A stretch of 7,793 nt of DNA from Actinomycetota bacterium (GTDB taxonomy: Bacteria; Actinomycetota; Thermoleophilia; Gaiellales; Gaiellaceae), in contig JACDER010000056.1 of NCBI GenBank assembly GCA_013816275.1, forward strand, positions 1 through 7,793. Direction: 5' to 3'. The notes below the pieces were generated by a model. It was not told the DNA's origin. It worked only from the letters and a program-made list of their open reading frames with translations, and did not search any database. This document shows, in pieces, positions 1 to 7,171 of the stretch. A program made the translations under genes and the position numbers. Each line of letters begins with the position of its first letter. Position 1 is the first letter of the stretch.

Positions 1-2447
1 CCCACGATCGGTGTGCCGTTCACCTTCGTATAGCCGCCCCCCGACAGCGGGCTGCGATAGAGGTTGTACCCGGCGGATGCCGGCGGTACGACGGCGTCGT
101 GCCAAGAGAGCTGCACAGAGACACCGGTCGCTGCCGCGGTCAGACCGGTCGGCGCCGCCGGCCCGGTCAGGTCGGCGTTCTGCGTGAAGATGACGCGCGC
201 ATCGAGGGGGGCAACCGTGACGTCGAGCTCCCCGTTCGCGATCGTGCCGGCGGGGGTAATCGGTGTCCCGTCCGGGAGATAGCCGCCGACGGGCACGTGA
301 ACGTCGCGCGCTTCCTTGCTCGAGTTGACCACGACCACAGCCGCACTGTCACCCGCCTTGCGCCCGTACGCGAGGATTCCCTTCGCGTCGTCGGTAAGTA
401 GGAACTTCAGCGCGCCGTCGCGCAGCACCGCGTTGTCCTTACGCATCTTCGTGAGTGACGTGTAGTAAGCGCGCATCGAGGTGTCCGGCTTCCGCGTGTC
501 CCCGAGCTTCTTCGTGTTGGCGTCGCCCCAGGGGTAGGTGCGCCGGTCGTCGGGATCGTCGTCACCAGACACGCCCACCTCGTCGCCGTAGTAGATCGTC
601 GGCGCGCCGGGCATGGTCATCTGGATCAGCGCGGCGAGCTTGACGCGCTTCTTCCCTTCGTCGAGGTTCGCCGAGTTCTGCTCCCGCTGCGCGCGCGACT
701 CGTCACCGGGTGCGAGCGTCCAGAGGATCCGCTCCGTGTCGTGCGAGTCGATCAGGTTCATCAGCGTCCAGTAGACGGCGTCGGGGTAGTCCTCGCGGAT
801 CGACTCCATCCGCTGGACGAACTGCGACGGCGGGATCGGCTGCCCGCTGCCTGGGAACCCCTTCGAGTCGAACGCGTGCGGCGCGAGCAAGCTTACGACC
901 GCGTCGCGGAAGCGGTAGTTCATCGAGGAGTCGGCCGTGTCGCCGTTCACGTACGGCAGGACGTCGAACTTCTTCCAGAGCTCGCCGATAATCGGAGAGC
1001 CGGCTTTCGTCTTCTCGACCGCGGCGCGGAACCCGTGCCAGAAGTCGACCGACTTGTCCTGCATGACGTCGAGCCTCCAGCCGTCCGCGCCAAGCTTCAG
1101 CCACTTCTGCGCGGCCGACTGCGGCGTGTCGTAGACGTACTGCTTGACCCCGAAGACCTCGGTCAGCTTGGGCAGCGAGTCGAAGCCGAACCAGGAGTCG
1201 TAGAAGCTGGCCTTCGCGGGGTCGTGAGGCGCGCACGGCGACGGCTCGCCGGCCGCGGCTACGCGGAAGAAGAAGAACCCGCGGAACTTCGAGAACGTCT
1301 GCTCGCAGGCGCCCGTCCCGGGCCAGTTGTGGTACCGGTCGAACATCGGGCTGTCGGAGGACATGTGGTTGAAGACTCCGTCCAGCAGCACCTTGATCCC
1401 GTTCTTGTGCGCCGCCTTCGTCAGCGCCTGGAACTCCTGCTGCGTCCCCAGGTACGGATCGATCTTCGTGTAGTCGCGCGTGTCATAGCGGTGGTTCGAC
1501 CCGGCCCAGAAGATCGGGTTCATGTAGATGACGGTCACGCCGATGCTCTTCAGATAGGAGAGCTTCTGCGTGATCCCGGCCAGGTCGCCGCCGAAGTAGT
1601 CGCGGCCGTGCGGCCCCTCGGTTCCAACCGACTTGTCCGGCCCGAAGCGCTTCTTGCACGTCTGGAGCGCGTCGATGTAGTTGCGGCACGCGCCCTCCGG
1701 CATCGTGCCCCACGGCATGCGGACGATCCGGTCGAGCGCCGGCGTCGACTCGTGCGAGGGGTCGCCGTGCGGATAGGCGTAGCGCTTGTCCTTGCTCCAC
1801 ACGTACTTCTTGGGGCTCCCGCGCGCGGGGTCGTTCTTCGTGTTCGCGTTGCGGAAGCGGTCGGGGAAGATCTGGTAGATGACCCCGTCCTTCATCCAGT
1901 CGACGGTCTTGAAGTTCGGTTCGTAGACGGTGATGGCCCAGCCCCAGTCGGGCGAGGAGTCGAACGGCTTGCCCCAGCCGCCGTCGCGCACGTCCGAGTC
2001 GTCCTCGTAGTAGACGGTCTTCGTCCCGTCGTGGACTATGAAGCGGTAGTAGATCGTGCCCGGAAAGCCTTGATCGAGATCGGCCTCCCAGAAGTCGCAC
2101 CCGAACTGGGACTGCATGTAGCAGGGGACGTTCGAGGCGACGACGTGCATGTCCACGAGGTCCTCGCGCCCGGGGTTCGTGTAGTACGCGCGGAGAGTGA
2201 CCGACGTCGCATCGTCGTGGAACGTCCGGAACCGAAGCTTTATCCGCTTGCACGGAGGGTCTACGCATCGAGGCCATACGGCTCCCTGCGGCTGCCGGTA
2301 GACCGTCGAGCGGCTGTCGTGGCCGAGCCCGTCCCACCAGATGTCGCCGTCGTGGCCGGGTGCATTCGCCGCCTGCGCGCCCCCGAGGGCGACGATCAGT
2401 CCGACTATCAGCAGTCCGAGGAGAGCGACCTTACGCAACGGACGCAA
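1..2447 (-). CDS. Secreted GH13 alpha-glucan hydrolase (neopullulanase/amylopullulanase-like), 3' end cut by window
   Basis: This is an exported glycoside hydrolase family 13 enzyme, expected to cleave alpha-1,4 (and possibly alpha-1,6) bonds in starch, pullulan or glycogen outside the cell. The visible 815 codons read without a stop. Residues 1-29 are a signal peptide (RPLRK, then a Leu/Ile/Val/Ala core ending AQAANA). Residues about 32-180 form a beta-rich N-terminal domain of the kind that precedes such enzymes. The catalytic barrel begins near 185 (GVIYQIFPDRF). Its motifs are DGVFNH (356-361), LPKL (from 425, matching the MPKL-type region V of neopullulanases), GWRLD with nucleophile D460, GELW with acid/base E489, and SHD with D570. 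A beta C-domain follows, then a fibronectin type III domain from about 764, cut by the left edge. Eight cysteines fall in four close pairs. The start is a TTG: 2447 gives the best signal peptide, while TTG at 2456 or 2438 is possible. No strong ribosome site is visible. Exact substrate is not resolvable. Confidence 0.93.
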   Translation of the reverse strand, partial: MRPLRKVALLGLLIVGLIVALGGAQAANAPGHDGDIWWDGLGHDSRSTVYRQPQGAVWPRCVDPPCKRIKLRFRTFHDDATSVTLRAYYTNPGREDLVDMHVVASNVPCYMQSQFGCDFWEADLDQGFPGTIYYRFIVHDGTKTVYYEDDSDVRDGGWGKPFDSSPDWGWAITVYEPNFKTVDWMKDGVIYQIFPDRFRNANTKNDPARGSPKKYVWSKDKRYAYPHGDPSHESTPALDRIVRMPWGTMPEGACRNYIDALQTCKKRFGPDKSVGTEGPHGRDYFGGDLAGITQKLSYLKSIGVTVIYMNPIFWAGSNHRYDTRDYTKIDPYLGTQQEFQALTKAAHKNGIKVLLDGVFNHMSSDSPMFDRYHNWPGTGACEQTFSKFRGFFFFRVAAAGEPSPCAPHDPAKASFYDSWFGFDSLPKLTEVFGVKQYVYDTPQSAAQKWLKLGADGWRLDVMQDKSVDFWHGFRAAVEKTKAGSPIIGELWKKFDVLPYVNGDTADSSMNYRFRDAVVSLLAPHAFDSKGFPGSGQPIPPSQFVQRMESIREDYPDAVYWTLMNLIDSHDTERILWTLAPGDESRAQREQNSANLDEGKKRVKLAALIQMTMPGAPTIYYGDEVGVSGDDDPDDRRTYPWGDANTKKLGDTRKPDTSMRAYYTSLTKMRKDNAVLRDGALKFLLTDDAKGILAYGRKAGDSAAVVVVNSSKEARDVHVPVGGYLPDGTPITPAGTIANGELDVTVAPLDARVIFTQNADLTGPAAPTGLTAAATGVSVQLSWHDAVVPPASAGYNLYRSPLSGGGYTKVNGTPIV

Positions 2448-2448
2448 C

Positions 2449-2476
2449 CTAGCCAATTTCCACGGACCCTGGCTAG
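2449..2476. repeat. 7-base inverted repeat at the hydrolase start
   Basis: CTAGCCA at 2449-2455 and TGGCTAG at 2470-2476 are perfect inverted copies around a 14-base loop. In the minus-strand transcript one arm contains the TAG stop of the small membrane protein and the other ends one base before the TTG start at 2447. The hairpin could hide the start region or mark an operator. There is no U-run after it, so it is not a convincing intrinsic terminator. With 7 pairs it could also be chance. Confidence 0.4.
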
Positions 2477-2676
2477 CGGCGGCGGCTGTTCAGGTAGTGG
2501 ATCGCGTAGACCAGGACCCCCAGTACCGCAAAGAAGAAGGTTGCGATCCCCCATGCGGTCGGGTGCTTGCTGCCGTGCTTGCTCGCGTGCCAGAACACGC
2601 CCATGGCGAGCGCGGCCGAGAACACGACGAGCAGGATGAACGTGCCGGGGCTGACGTTTCGCAGGGCTGCGGCCAC
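2473..2676 (-). CDS. Small two-helix membrane protein, 67 residues
   Basis: I do not recognise a named family. The 67 residues hold two hydrophobic segments, about 12-29 (FILLVVFSAALAMGVFW) and 41-62 (AWGIATFFFAVLGVLVYAIHY). A short polar turn rich in His and Lys (HASKHGSKHP) joins them, and the tail is SRRR. This is the usual shape of small bacterial hairpin membrane proteins. The basic tail would favour a cytoplasmic C-terminus, with both ends inside. The start is GTG, 4 bases after the TAG of the GYD gene, with no Shine-Dalgarno sequence of its own, so translation is probably coupled to that gene. The stop lies in one arm of an inverted repeat just before the hydrolase gene. It is likely real because the hydrophobic pattern is clean and it fills the gap between two genes exactly. 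Its function is unknown. Confidence 0.72.
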   Translation of the reverse strand: MAAALRNVSPGTFILLVVFSAALAMGVFWHASKHGSKHPTAWGIATFFFAVLGVLVYAIHYLNSRRR

Positions 2677-2680
2677 TGAG

Positions 2681-2965
2681 CTACGTGAGGGCGCCGAGAA
2701 ACTCGTCGATCGAGAGCGCCGAGACCGTCTGGATCTTCGCGCTGCCGCGCGCGCCGAGCGCGACCGAGACCCTGGCGATGGTGGCGTCGTCCGGCGCCTC
2801 GACCACGTTCACGAAATCGTAGGGCCCCAGGGTCGCCCACTGGTGGAGCACCTTGGCGCCGAGCTCCTCCACGTCACGGTTCACTTCGCGCAGGCGGTCG
2901 GGATTCGACTTCAGGGTCTGGACTCCCTGGGCCGTCAGCGTCGTCAGCAGGATGTAGGTCGGCAT
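2681..2965 (-). CDS. GYD domain protein, 94 residues
   Basis: This is a small soluble protein of the GYD family (named after a Gly-Tyr-Asp motif), a ferredoxin-fold-like domain of about 90 residues found widely in bacteria and without an assigned biochemical role. The domain fills the whole protein. It opens with MPTYILLTTLTAQGV, has the middle segment GPYDFVNVVEAPDD (the family motif read as PYD here), then ATIARVSVALGARGSAKIQTV and a helical end DEFLGALT. The ATG at 2965 is well supported by GGAGAGGAG at 2979-2971, five bases upstream. The start lies 92 bases inside the end of the upstream membrane-protein ORF in another frame. The family call is from sequence pattern. No role in this cluster can be read from it. 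Confidence 0.88.
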   Translation of the reverse strand: MPTYILLTTLTAQGVQTLKSNPDRLREVNRDVEELGAKVLHQWATLGPYDFVNVVEAPDDATIARVSVALGARGSAKIQTVSALSIDEFLGALT

Positions 2966-3692
2966 CGTCGCTCCTCTCCGTCGCTCGAGGGAGGACCTTA
3001 CCGAGCCGCTTATCGAGCCGCGCGACCTGATCGAAGTAGACCAGTGCGGAGCCGAGGAAGATCATCGGCGAGATGACGACCGTGGCGAGGAATCCCGCGA
3101 TCGCCAGCTGCAGCTTCCCCTGGCCGTGCAGGAGCAGGAAGAGGACGCCGCCGGTCAGGTGGTACGTGATCACGAGCGTCACCAGCGTCCCCAACACGTG
3201 GACGTAGTCGGCCTTGGCCAGCTCGATCCCGCGCGCGAGCGCGTGGCGGTAGTCGAGTCGCTCGATCACCGCCGCCGGGACGGAGAGGCCGACGTAGGCG
3301 AGCCAGAGAATGATGGGCAGGAACGGCCCGATCAGCGTGACCCAGACGCTGCCGGAGGCTGCAAACAGGAGCGGGAGCAGCGCGACGGTGGGCCAGATGA
3401 GAAAGCCGACGACGAACGCGTTCCAGAGCGCTCTCCGAGGTGCGGGGCCTCCGGCGATCACGCACGCCCCGATGAACGAGGCGGTCATCAAGACCGAGCC
3501 CGCTCCCGCCGCGACCGGAAGCTGGAGCACGGATGGGAGCGGCTGGACGATGACGAACAGCGCGGCCGGCCCGAGTCCGAGGACGATCGAGGGCCAGAAA
3601 CGGTCGCCGTAGAGCCGGATCGTCTCCGCGATCGTCTGGCCGACCGTCCGCTCCGCCGGCGGCAGCGGGGCCGGGAGTTGTCTGCGCGGCAC
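2874..3692 (-). CDS. Polytopic membrane protein, about six helices, 272 residues
   Basis: This is a membrane protein of unknown function. It resembles in outline the YciC-type / glycerophosphodiester phosphodiesterase membrane-domain proteins (an amphipathic start, TIAETIRLYGDRFW, followed by hydrophobic segments), but I cannot assign it firmly. Hydrophobic stretches lie at about 35-55, 60-82, 88-110, 113-138, 165-190 and 195-222, ending SALVYFDQVARLDKR. The last roughly 45 residues are polar, rich in Asp, Pro and Arg, and are encoded partly in bases that also encode the GYD protein in another frame. This tail may therefore be accidental read-through after a lost stop. The start is GTG at 3692. 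An in-frame TAA, which is the permease stop at 3704-3702, lies four codons upstream, so no earlier start is possible. The Shine-Dalgarno signal is poor. The close position behind the permease suggests co-expression with the ABC unit, but a functional tie is inference. Confidence 0.8.
   Translation of the reverse strand: MPRRQLPAPLPPAERTVGQTIAETIRLYGDRFWPSIVLGLGPAALFVIVQPLPSVLQLPVAAGAGSVLMTASFIGACVIAGGPAPRRALWNAFVVGFLIWPTVALLPLLFAASGSVWVTLIGPFLPIILWLAYVGLSVPAAVIERLDYRHALARGIELAKADYVHVLGTLVTLVITYHLTGGVLFLLLHGQGKLQLAIAGFLATVVISPMIFLGSALVYFDQVARLDKRLGKVLPRATERSDDADLHPADDADGPGSPDPEVESRPPARSEP
2971..2979 (-). promoter_or_regulatory. Strong ribosome binding site of the GYD gene
   Basis: GGAGAGGAG at 2979-2971 ends five bases before ATG at 2965. 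It is the clearest Shine-Dalgarno sequence in the window. It lies inside the tail of the upstream membrane-protein ORF, so the GYD gene can be started independently of the upstream gene. Confidence 0.7.
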
Positions 3693-3701
3693 GCCCGGAG
3701 G

Positions 3702-4493
3702 TTACGCGCGTACGGCCTGCGGCTCCCAGCTGAACTTCCGCACAGCGACGATCAGTCCCCCGAGCGCCCAGAGGCCCATCACGCCCAGGTTCGTTCCGGA
3801 CAGGCCGCTGCCAGTCGTGGCCGGCGCGAGCGTCGTCTGCAGCCCGTCCGCCAGCCGTGCGAGCGGGAAGACGCGGCCGATCTCCTGCAGCCAACCCGGC
3901 AGCTCGCTCACCGGGATGAAGACGCCGGAGATGAACGAGAGCAGGACGGCGCTGAACGGCGCGATCGTGGAGGCCGACTCGGCCGTCGGCGTGAGCGCGG
4001 TGAGCGCGATCCCGAGGATGCACATCGTCGCCGTCCCGACGACCAGGTAGAGGATGAATCCGCCGAACGTGTCGCCCGGGAAGTGGACGCCGTAGGCGAA
4101 ATGTCCGATCAGGAGGAGCGCGACGGTCATGAACAGGATGAGCAGAATCGCGCGGAGCACCTGGGCGACCATGAAGACCCACGGCGGGAGTGGCGTCCCG
4201 CGCAGTCTCTTCAGCTGACCGCTCTCGCGCTGTGCCACCAGCCCGATCGCCATCGTCGAGAAGGCCGAGAGCATGATCGAGTACGCGAGGATCCCGGCGG
4301 TGAAGTACGCGTTCTCGTCCAGCAGCGTCCCGTGCGAGAGCGTGGTCGTGTCCTTCCCGTGGGCGAAGATCGAGTTGAAGAGGACGAGCAGGATGATCGG
4401 GAACGCGATCGTGAAGACGAGCGCCCGCTGGTTGCGCATCAGCCCCTTGATCCCGAACTTCGTCAGGTGGAGGAGCACCTTGAGCTTCCTCAC
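3702..4493 (-). CDS. ABC-2 type transporter permease, 263 residues
   Basis: This is the membrane subunit of an ABC exporter of the ABC-2 (DrrB-like) class, which moves drugs, lipids or glycan precursors outward. It has a short cytoplasmic start (KVLLHLTKFGIKGLMRNQRA), a first membrane segment (FTIAFPIILLVLFNSIF), an extracytoplasmic stretch, and about five further segments. The loop VAQRESGQLKRLRGTPLPPW is the typical coupling region of this family, which contacts the ATPase. SGVFIPVSELPGWLQEIGRVFPLARLADGL is the familiar C-terminal ABC-2 signature. The length is normal and the frame is intact. The GTG start shares GTGA with the ATPase stop (4493-4490), which indicates translational coupling. 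GGGAG lies about nine bases upstream. Its expected partner ATPase is broken, so activity depends on whether those lesions are real or another ATPase substitutes. The substrate is unknown. Confidence 0.93.
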   Translation of the reverse strand: MRKLKVLLHLTKFGIKGLMRNQRALVFTIAFPIILLVLFNSIFAHGKDTTTLSHGTLLDENAYFTAGILAYSIMLSAFSTMAIGLVAQRESGQLKRLRGTPLPPWVFMVAQVLRAILLILFMTVALLLIGHFAYGVHFPGDTFGGFILYLVVGTATMCILGIALTALTPTAESASTIAPFSAVLLSFISGVFIPVSELPGWLQEIGRVFPLARLADGLQTTLAPATTGSGLSGTNLGVMGLWALGGLIVAVRKFSWEPQAVRA

Positions 4494-5406
4494 TGGCCGT
4501 CACTCCCGGTGAGCTCCAGGAACACGTCCTCCAGGCTCGCCCTCCGCACCTCGAGGTCCGCGAGCTCGAGCCCGCGCTGGTCGGCGAACGAGAGCAGGTT
4601 CGCGAGCGCCCGCTGCGGGTCCGTCGTGTGGAAGCCGACCTGCGCCCCGGCGACGTCGACGCCGGCACCGACCGCCGATGCGATCTCGTCTACCCCAACG
4701 CCCTCTGGCAGCTTGAAGCGGACGACGGTGCCGCCCTGGCCGTCTCCGGCGCCAAGCGAGGCGGGCGTGCCGAAGCGACGATCTGGCCCGAGCGGAGGAT
4801 GGCGACGTGGTCGGAGAGGTGTTGCGCCTCGTCCATGTAGTGCGTGGTCAGGAACACGGTCTTGCCCAGGCTCTTCAGGCCTTCGATCATGTTCCAGGCG
4901 TCGCGCCGCGCCGCCGGGTCGAAGCCCGTCGTCGGCTCGTCGAGGAAGATCAGGTCCGGGTCGCCGATCAGGCCGACTCCAACGTCGACGCGCCGGCGCT
5001 GCCCGCCGGAGAGCGTCCCGACCCGGTCGCGCTCGCGGCCTTTGAGGCCGACCAGGTCGATCGTCTCCGGCACCGAGCGCGGCGTGAAATAGAGGCCCGC
5101 GTACAGCTGGAGTGTCTCCTCGACCGTGAGTGCCGGGTCGGGCTGGGATTCCTGAAGCACCATTCCGATCCGGTCGCGCCATTCCCGCGGCGCCTTCTCC
5201 GGGTCGGCGCCGAGTACCGAAAGCTCGCCGTCCGTCCGCTAGCGGTAGCCCTCGAGGATCTCGATCGTGGTCGTCTTGCCCGCGCCGTTCGTCCCGAGGA
5301 AACCGAACACCTCGCCGCGCTCGACCTGAAAGTCGATTCCGCGGACGGCCTCGTGGTCGCCGTACTTCTTCCGCAACCCGGTGACGACGATTGCCGGTTC
5401 GCTCAT
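4490..5406 (-). pseudogene. DrrA-like ABC transporter ATPase with in-frame stop and frameshift
   Basis: This is the ATP-binding subunit of the exporter. Read from ATG at 5406 it shows Walker [10 protein letters not shown] at residues 38-46 (Thr in the place usually taken by Pro), then a TAG at codon 56 (5241-5239) in the context EGYR-stop-RTDGE. In the same frame follow LSGGQ (132-136), Walker B LIFLDEP (152-158), GFDP and the switch His H189. After GQIVA (codon 211, 4776-4774) the frame must shift by one base to continue as GTPASLG and the C-terminal domain, which ends ASLEDVFLELTGSDGQ at 4490. The rejoined product is about 305 residues, the normal length. Both breaks fall in conserved positions and are simple to repair (for example CAG to TAG, and one lost base near 4772-4776). 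I read it as a recent pseudogene or as consensus errors. The start is 10 bases after the GMC stop, without a clear ribosome site. Confidence 0.88.
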
Positions 5407-5416
5407 CAGCGGGCGA

Positions 5417-7171
5417 TCATAGCCCCGCCGCTTTCACGGCTTTCGTCACCGCGGCGTCGATCGACGAGACCGGGCTCTCCTTACCGACCCAGGGGTCGCC
5501 GCCGAAGTGGGACGCGAAGATCTTCTCGGCCGTCCGCGTGGCCAGGGCCTGCGCTGTCAGCGTCGGGTTCACGCCCCCAACCCCATTGGACAGCGCCGAG
5601 TTGTCGGCAACGAACACCCGCTTCACGAACCACGACTCGCCGTTCGGGTCGAGCACCGAGTCGGCGATGTCGGACCCCATCCTCATTGTCGATTGCAGGT
5701 GGAACAGCACCGGCGCGAGGTTCATCCGCGCGATCTCCTTGGCGCCGGCGGCCCGCAGGAGCTCGACCGCCTTCGCCGCCAGGAACTCGCGGTTTCGCCG
5801 GGTGCGCGCGGAGCGCTTGCGGTACTGAACCTCCACGCGCGGGATCGCGCCGTGCTCGTCCGGCGGGCTCGACTGCGAGAGCGTGACGCGGTTCTGGGCC
5901 TCGACGTCGTCGTCGGTCAGCACGAGCACGTTGATCAGCTTGTCCACGTCCCGGATGAAGGTCTTCAGCCGTTTGCCCACGAGCCGGCCGATCACGTCCG
6001 CGCCCTCGGCGGTCACGCCGGTGCCGTTGTCGTACAGGCCGGCCATGCCCGAGTCGCTGAACGCGAGCGAGTAGGCCTGGAGCGCCGGTGGAAGCGTCGT
6101 CACCTCCAGGGAGCCGGCTCCGGGATAGTCGGCGCGCGCGTTCGAGCCCGGGCCGCGCGTCGAGCCCGTGTACGTGGAGAAGCGCCCGATGACGAAGTCC
6201 GGGTAGTGGTCGGTCAGGCCGCGCCCGACCTGGTCGTTCGGGTTCGGCAGGCCGCTGCGGAGCCAGAGCCGCGGCGTCTCCACGCAGCCGCCGGCGAGGA
6301 CGACGACGCGCGCCTCCTCGGTGTGCTCCAGCCCGGTCTTCGTCGAGCGCCACGTGACTCCGCCGGCGAGCGGCGGCCCGGGGCCGGCCGTCGGGAGCAA
6401 GTTGACGCGCAGGACGAAGGCGTCCGCGACGAGCTCGGCCTTTCGACCCTTCGACCATTTGTCCGCGGTGAGCGCCATCGGCACGTAGCTGGTGTCGGTC
6501 GAGCGCTTCGCGCGCAGGTTCCGCGGCGCGCCCTTCGGCTCGATGCAGCCCTCGAGGCAGTGCCCGCAGAAGGTGCAGCCCTTGGCCTGCGGGTACTTCG
6601 GGTTCTTGGCCTTCCCCGCCTTGCCGCTCGGCTGGAGGATGGCGTTCTCCTGCGGGCGGCAGGAGTCCTGCGAGATGTCCTTCACCGTCTGGACGGGGAG
6701 ACCCATCCGCGTCGCTCCACGCAGGAACACCTGCTCCTTCGTGCCCATCGGCGCGGTCTGCACCGGCAGCGTGTGCTCGACCCACTCGTAGTACGGGCGA
6801 AGCTCCTCGTATCCGAACGGGAACCGGTGCGCGTCGTAGTCGCCGCTCCCGCCGGCGAAGACGCCCGGCATGGCGCGCGGGCAGTTGCCGAAGTAGTGGA
6901 CGGTCGACCCGCCGACGCCGCCCGTCTGCCAGAGGTAGCAGTACTGCGGAAGGTCGCGGCGCCAGGGCCCCTTCTTCAGGTCCGAGGGCCCGAAGCGGAA
7001 GTAGCCCGAGGCGGGATTGTTCGCCTTGGACTCGTAGTGCGACCACTCTTTGTCGGTGTGCGCCCAACGCGGCCCCGCCTCGAGCACGAGCACGTCGAGC
7101 CCGCGCTGCGCGAGCTCCTTGGCGACCACCGCGCCGCCTCCGCCCGCGCCGACGAGGATCACGTCACGCAT
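5417..7171 (-). CDS. GMC-family flavin dehydrogenase, catalytic subunit with cysteine cluster
   Basis: This is a 584-residue FAD enzyme of the glucose-methanol-choline family, likely oxidising a sugar, sugar acid or alcohol. Residues 4-34 are the FAD-binding fold ([12 protein letters not shown], with E31 in LVLEAGP for the ribose). GGVGGST is the usual second GMC motif, followed by [14 protein letters not shown]-x2-C-x2-C-x3-C cluster lies at 199, 202, 205 and 209. The C-terminal part has the paired active-site positions H491 ([10 protein letters not shown]) and N535 ([14 protein letters not shown]), 44 residues apart, about as in glucose oxidase. There is no signal peptide. Export by association with the Tat-targeted small subunit is the likely route. 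The start is ATG at 7171 because AAGGGG lies seven bases upstream and the FAD fold begins at once. It overlaps the upstream gene by 8 bases. The substrate and electron acceptor are not visible; no cytochrome subunit gene is in the window. Confidence 0.92.
   Translation of the reverse strand: MRDVILVGAGGGGAVVAKELAQRGLDVLVLEAGPRWAHTDKEWSHYESKANNPASGYFRFGPSDLKKGPWRRDLPQYCYLWQTGGVGGSTVHYFGNCPRAMPGVFAGGSGDYDAHRFPFGYEELRPYYEWVEHTLPVQTAPMGTKEQVFLRGATRMGLPVQTVKDISQDSCRPQENAILQPSGKAGKAKNPKYPQAKGCTFCGHCLEGCIEPKGAPRNLRAKRSTDTSYVPMALTADKWSKGRKAELVADAFVLRVNLLPTAGPGPPLAGGVTWRSTKTGLEHTEEARVVVLAGGCVETPRLWLRSGLPNPNDQVGRGLTDHYPDFVIGRFSTYTGSTRGPGSNARADYPGAGSLEVTTLPPALQAYSLAFSDSGMAGLYDNGTGVTAEGADVIGRLVGKRLKTFIRDVDKLINVLVLTDDDVEAQNRVTLSQSSPPDEHGAIPRVEVQYRKRSARTRRNREFLAAKAVELLRAAGAKEIARMNLAPVLFHLQSTMRMGSDIADSVLDPNGESWFVKRVFVADNSALSNGVGGVNPTLTAQALATRTAEKIFASHFGGDPWVGKESPVSSIDAAVTKAVKAAGL

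Noticed and set aside
2436..2450. TAGGTT as a -10 box for a leaderless TTG start at 2438
   Set aside because: The box is a weak match, leaderless TTG starts are rare, and starting there would drop basic residues from the signal peptide.
741..2639. Plus-strand open frame of 632 codons opposite the hydrolase
   Set aside because: The minus strand encodes a GH13 enzyme with all catalytic motifs and a signal peptide across this stretch. The plus frame is Arg/Val/Asp/Glu-rich with no recognisable domain and runs across gene borders, as expected opposite GC-ending codons.
3010..4668. Minus-strand open frame of 552 codons in another frame across the permease and membrane protein
   Set aside because: Arg/Pro/Ala-rich with no membrane segments; the in-frame genes here have clear ABC-2 and membrane-protein character.
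4765..4785. Programmed ribosomal frameshift in the ATPase gene
   Set aside because: No slippery heptamer, internal Shine-Dalgarno stimulator or clear hairpin was seen at the junction, and ATPases of this family are not known to need one.
3126..5045. Plus-strand open frame of 639 codons opposite the membrane protein, permease and ATPase
   Set aside because: It is charged, low-complexity sequence (runs of Arg, Glu, Asp) and spans three well-supported minus-strand genes.
5239..5241. TAG as a recoded codon (pyrrolysine or suppressor read-through)
   Set aside because: Other genes use TAG as a normal stop (2683-2681 and 2475-2473), the site has no known role for a special residue, and the same gene has a second lesion, so decay or error is simpler.
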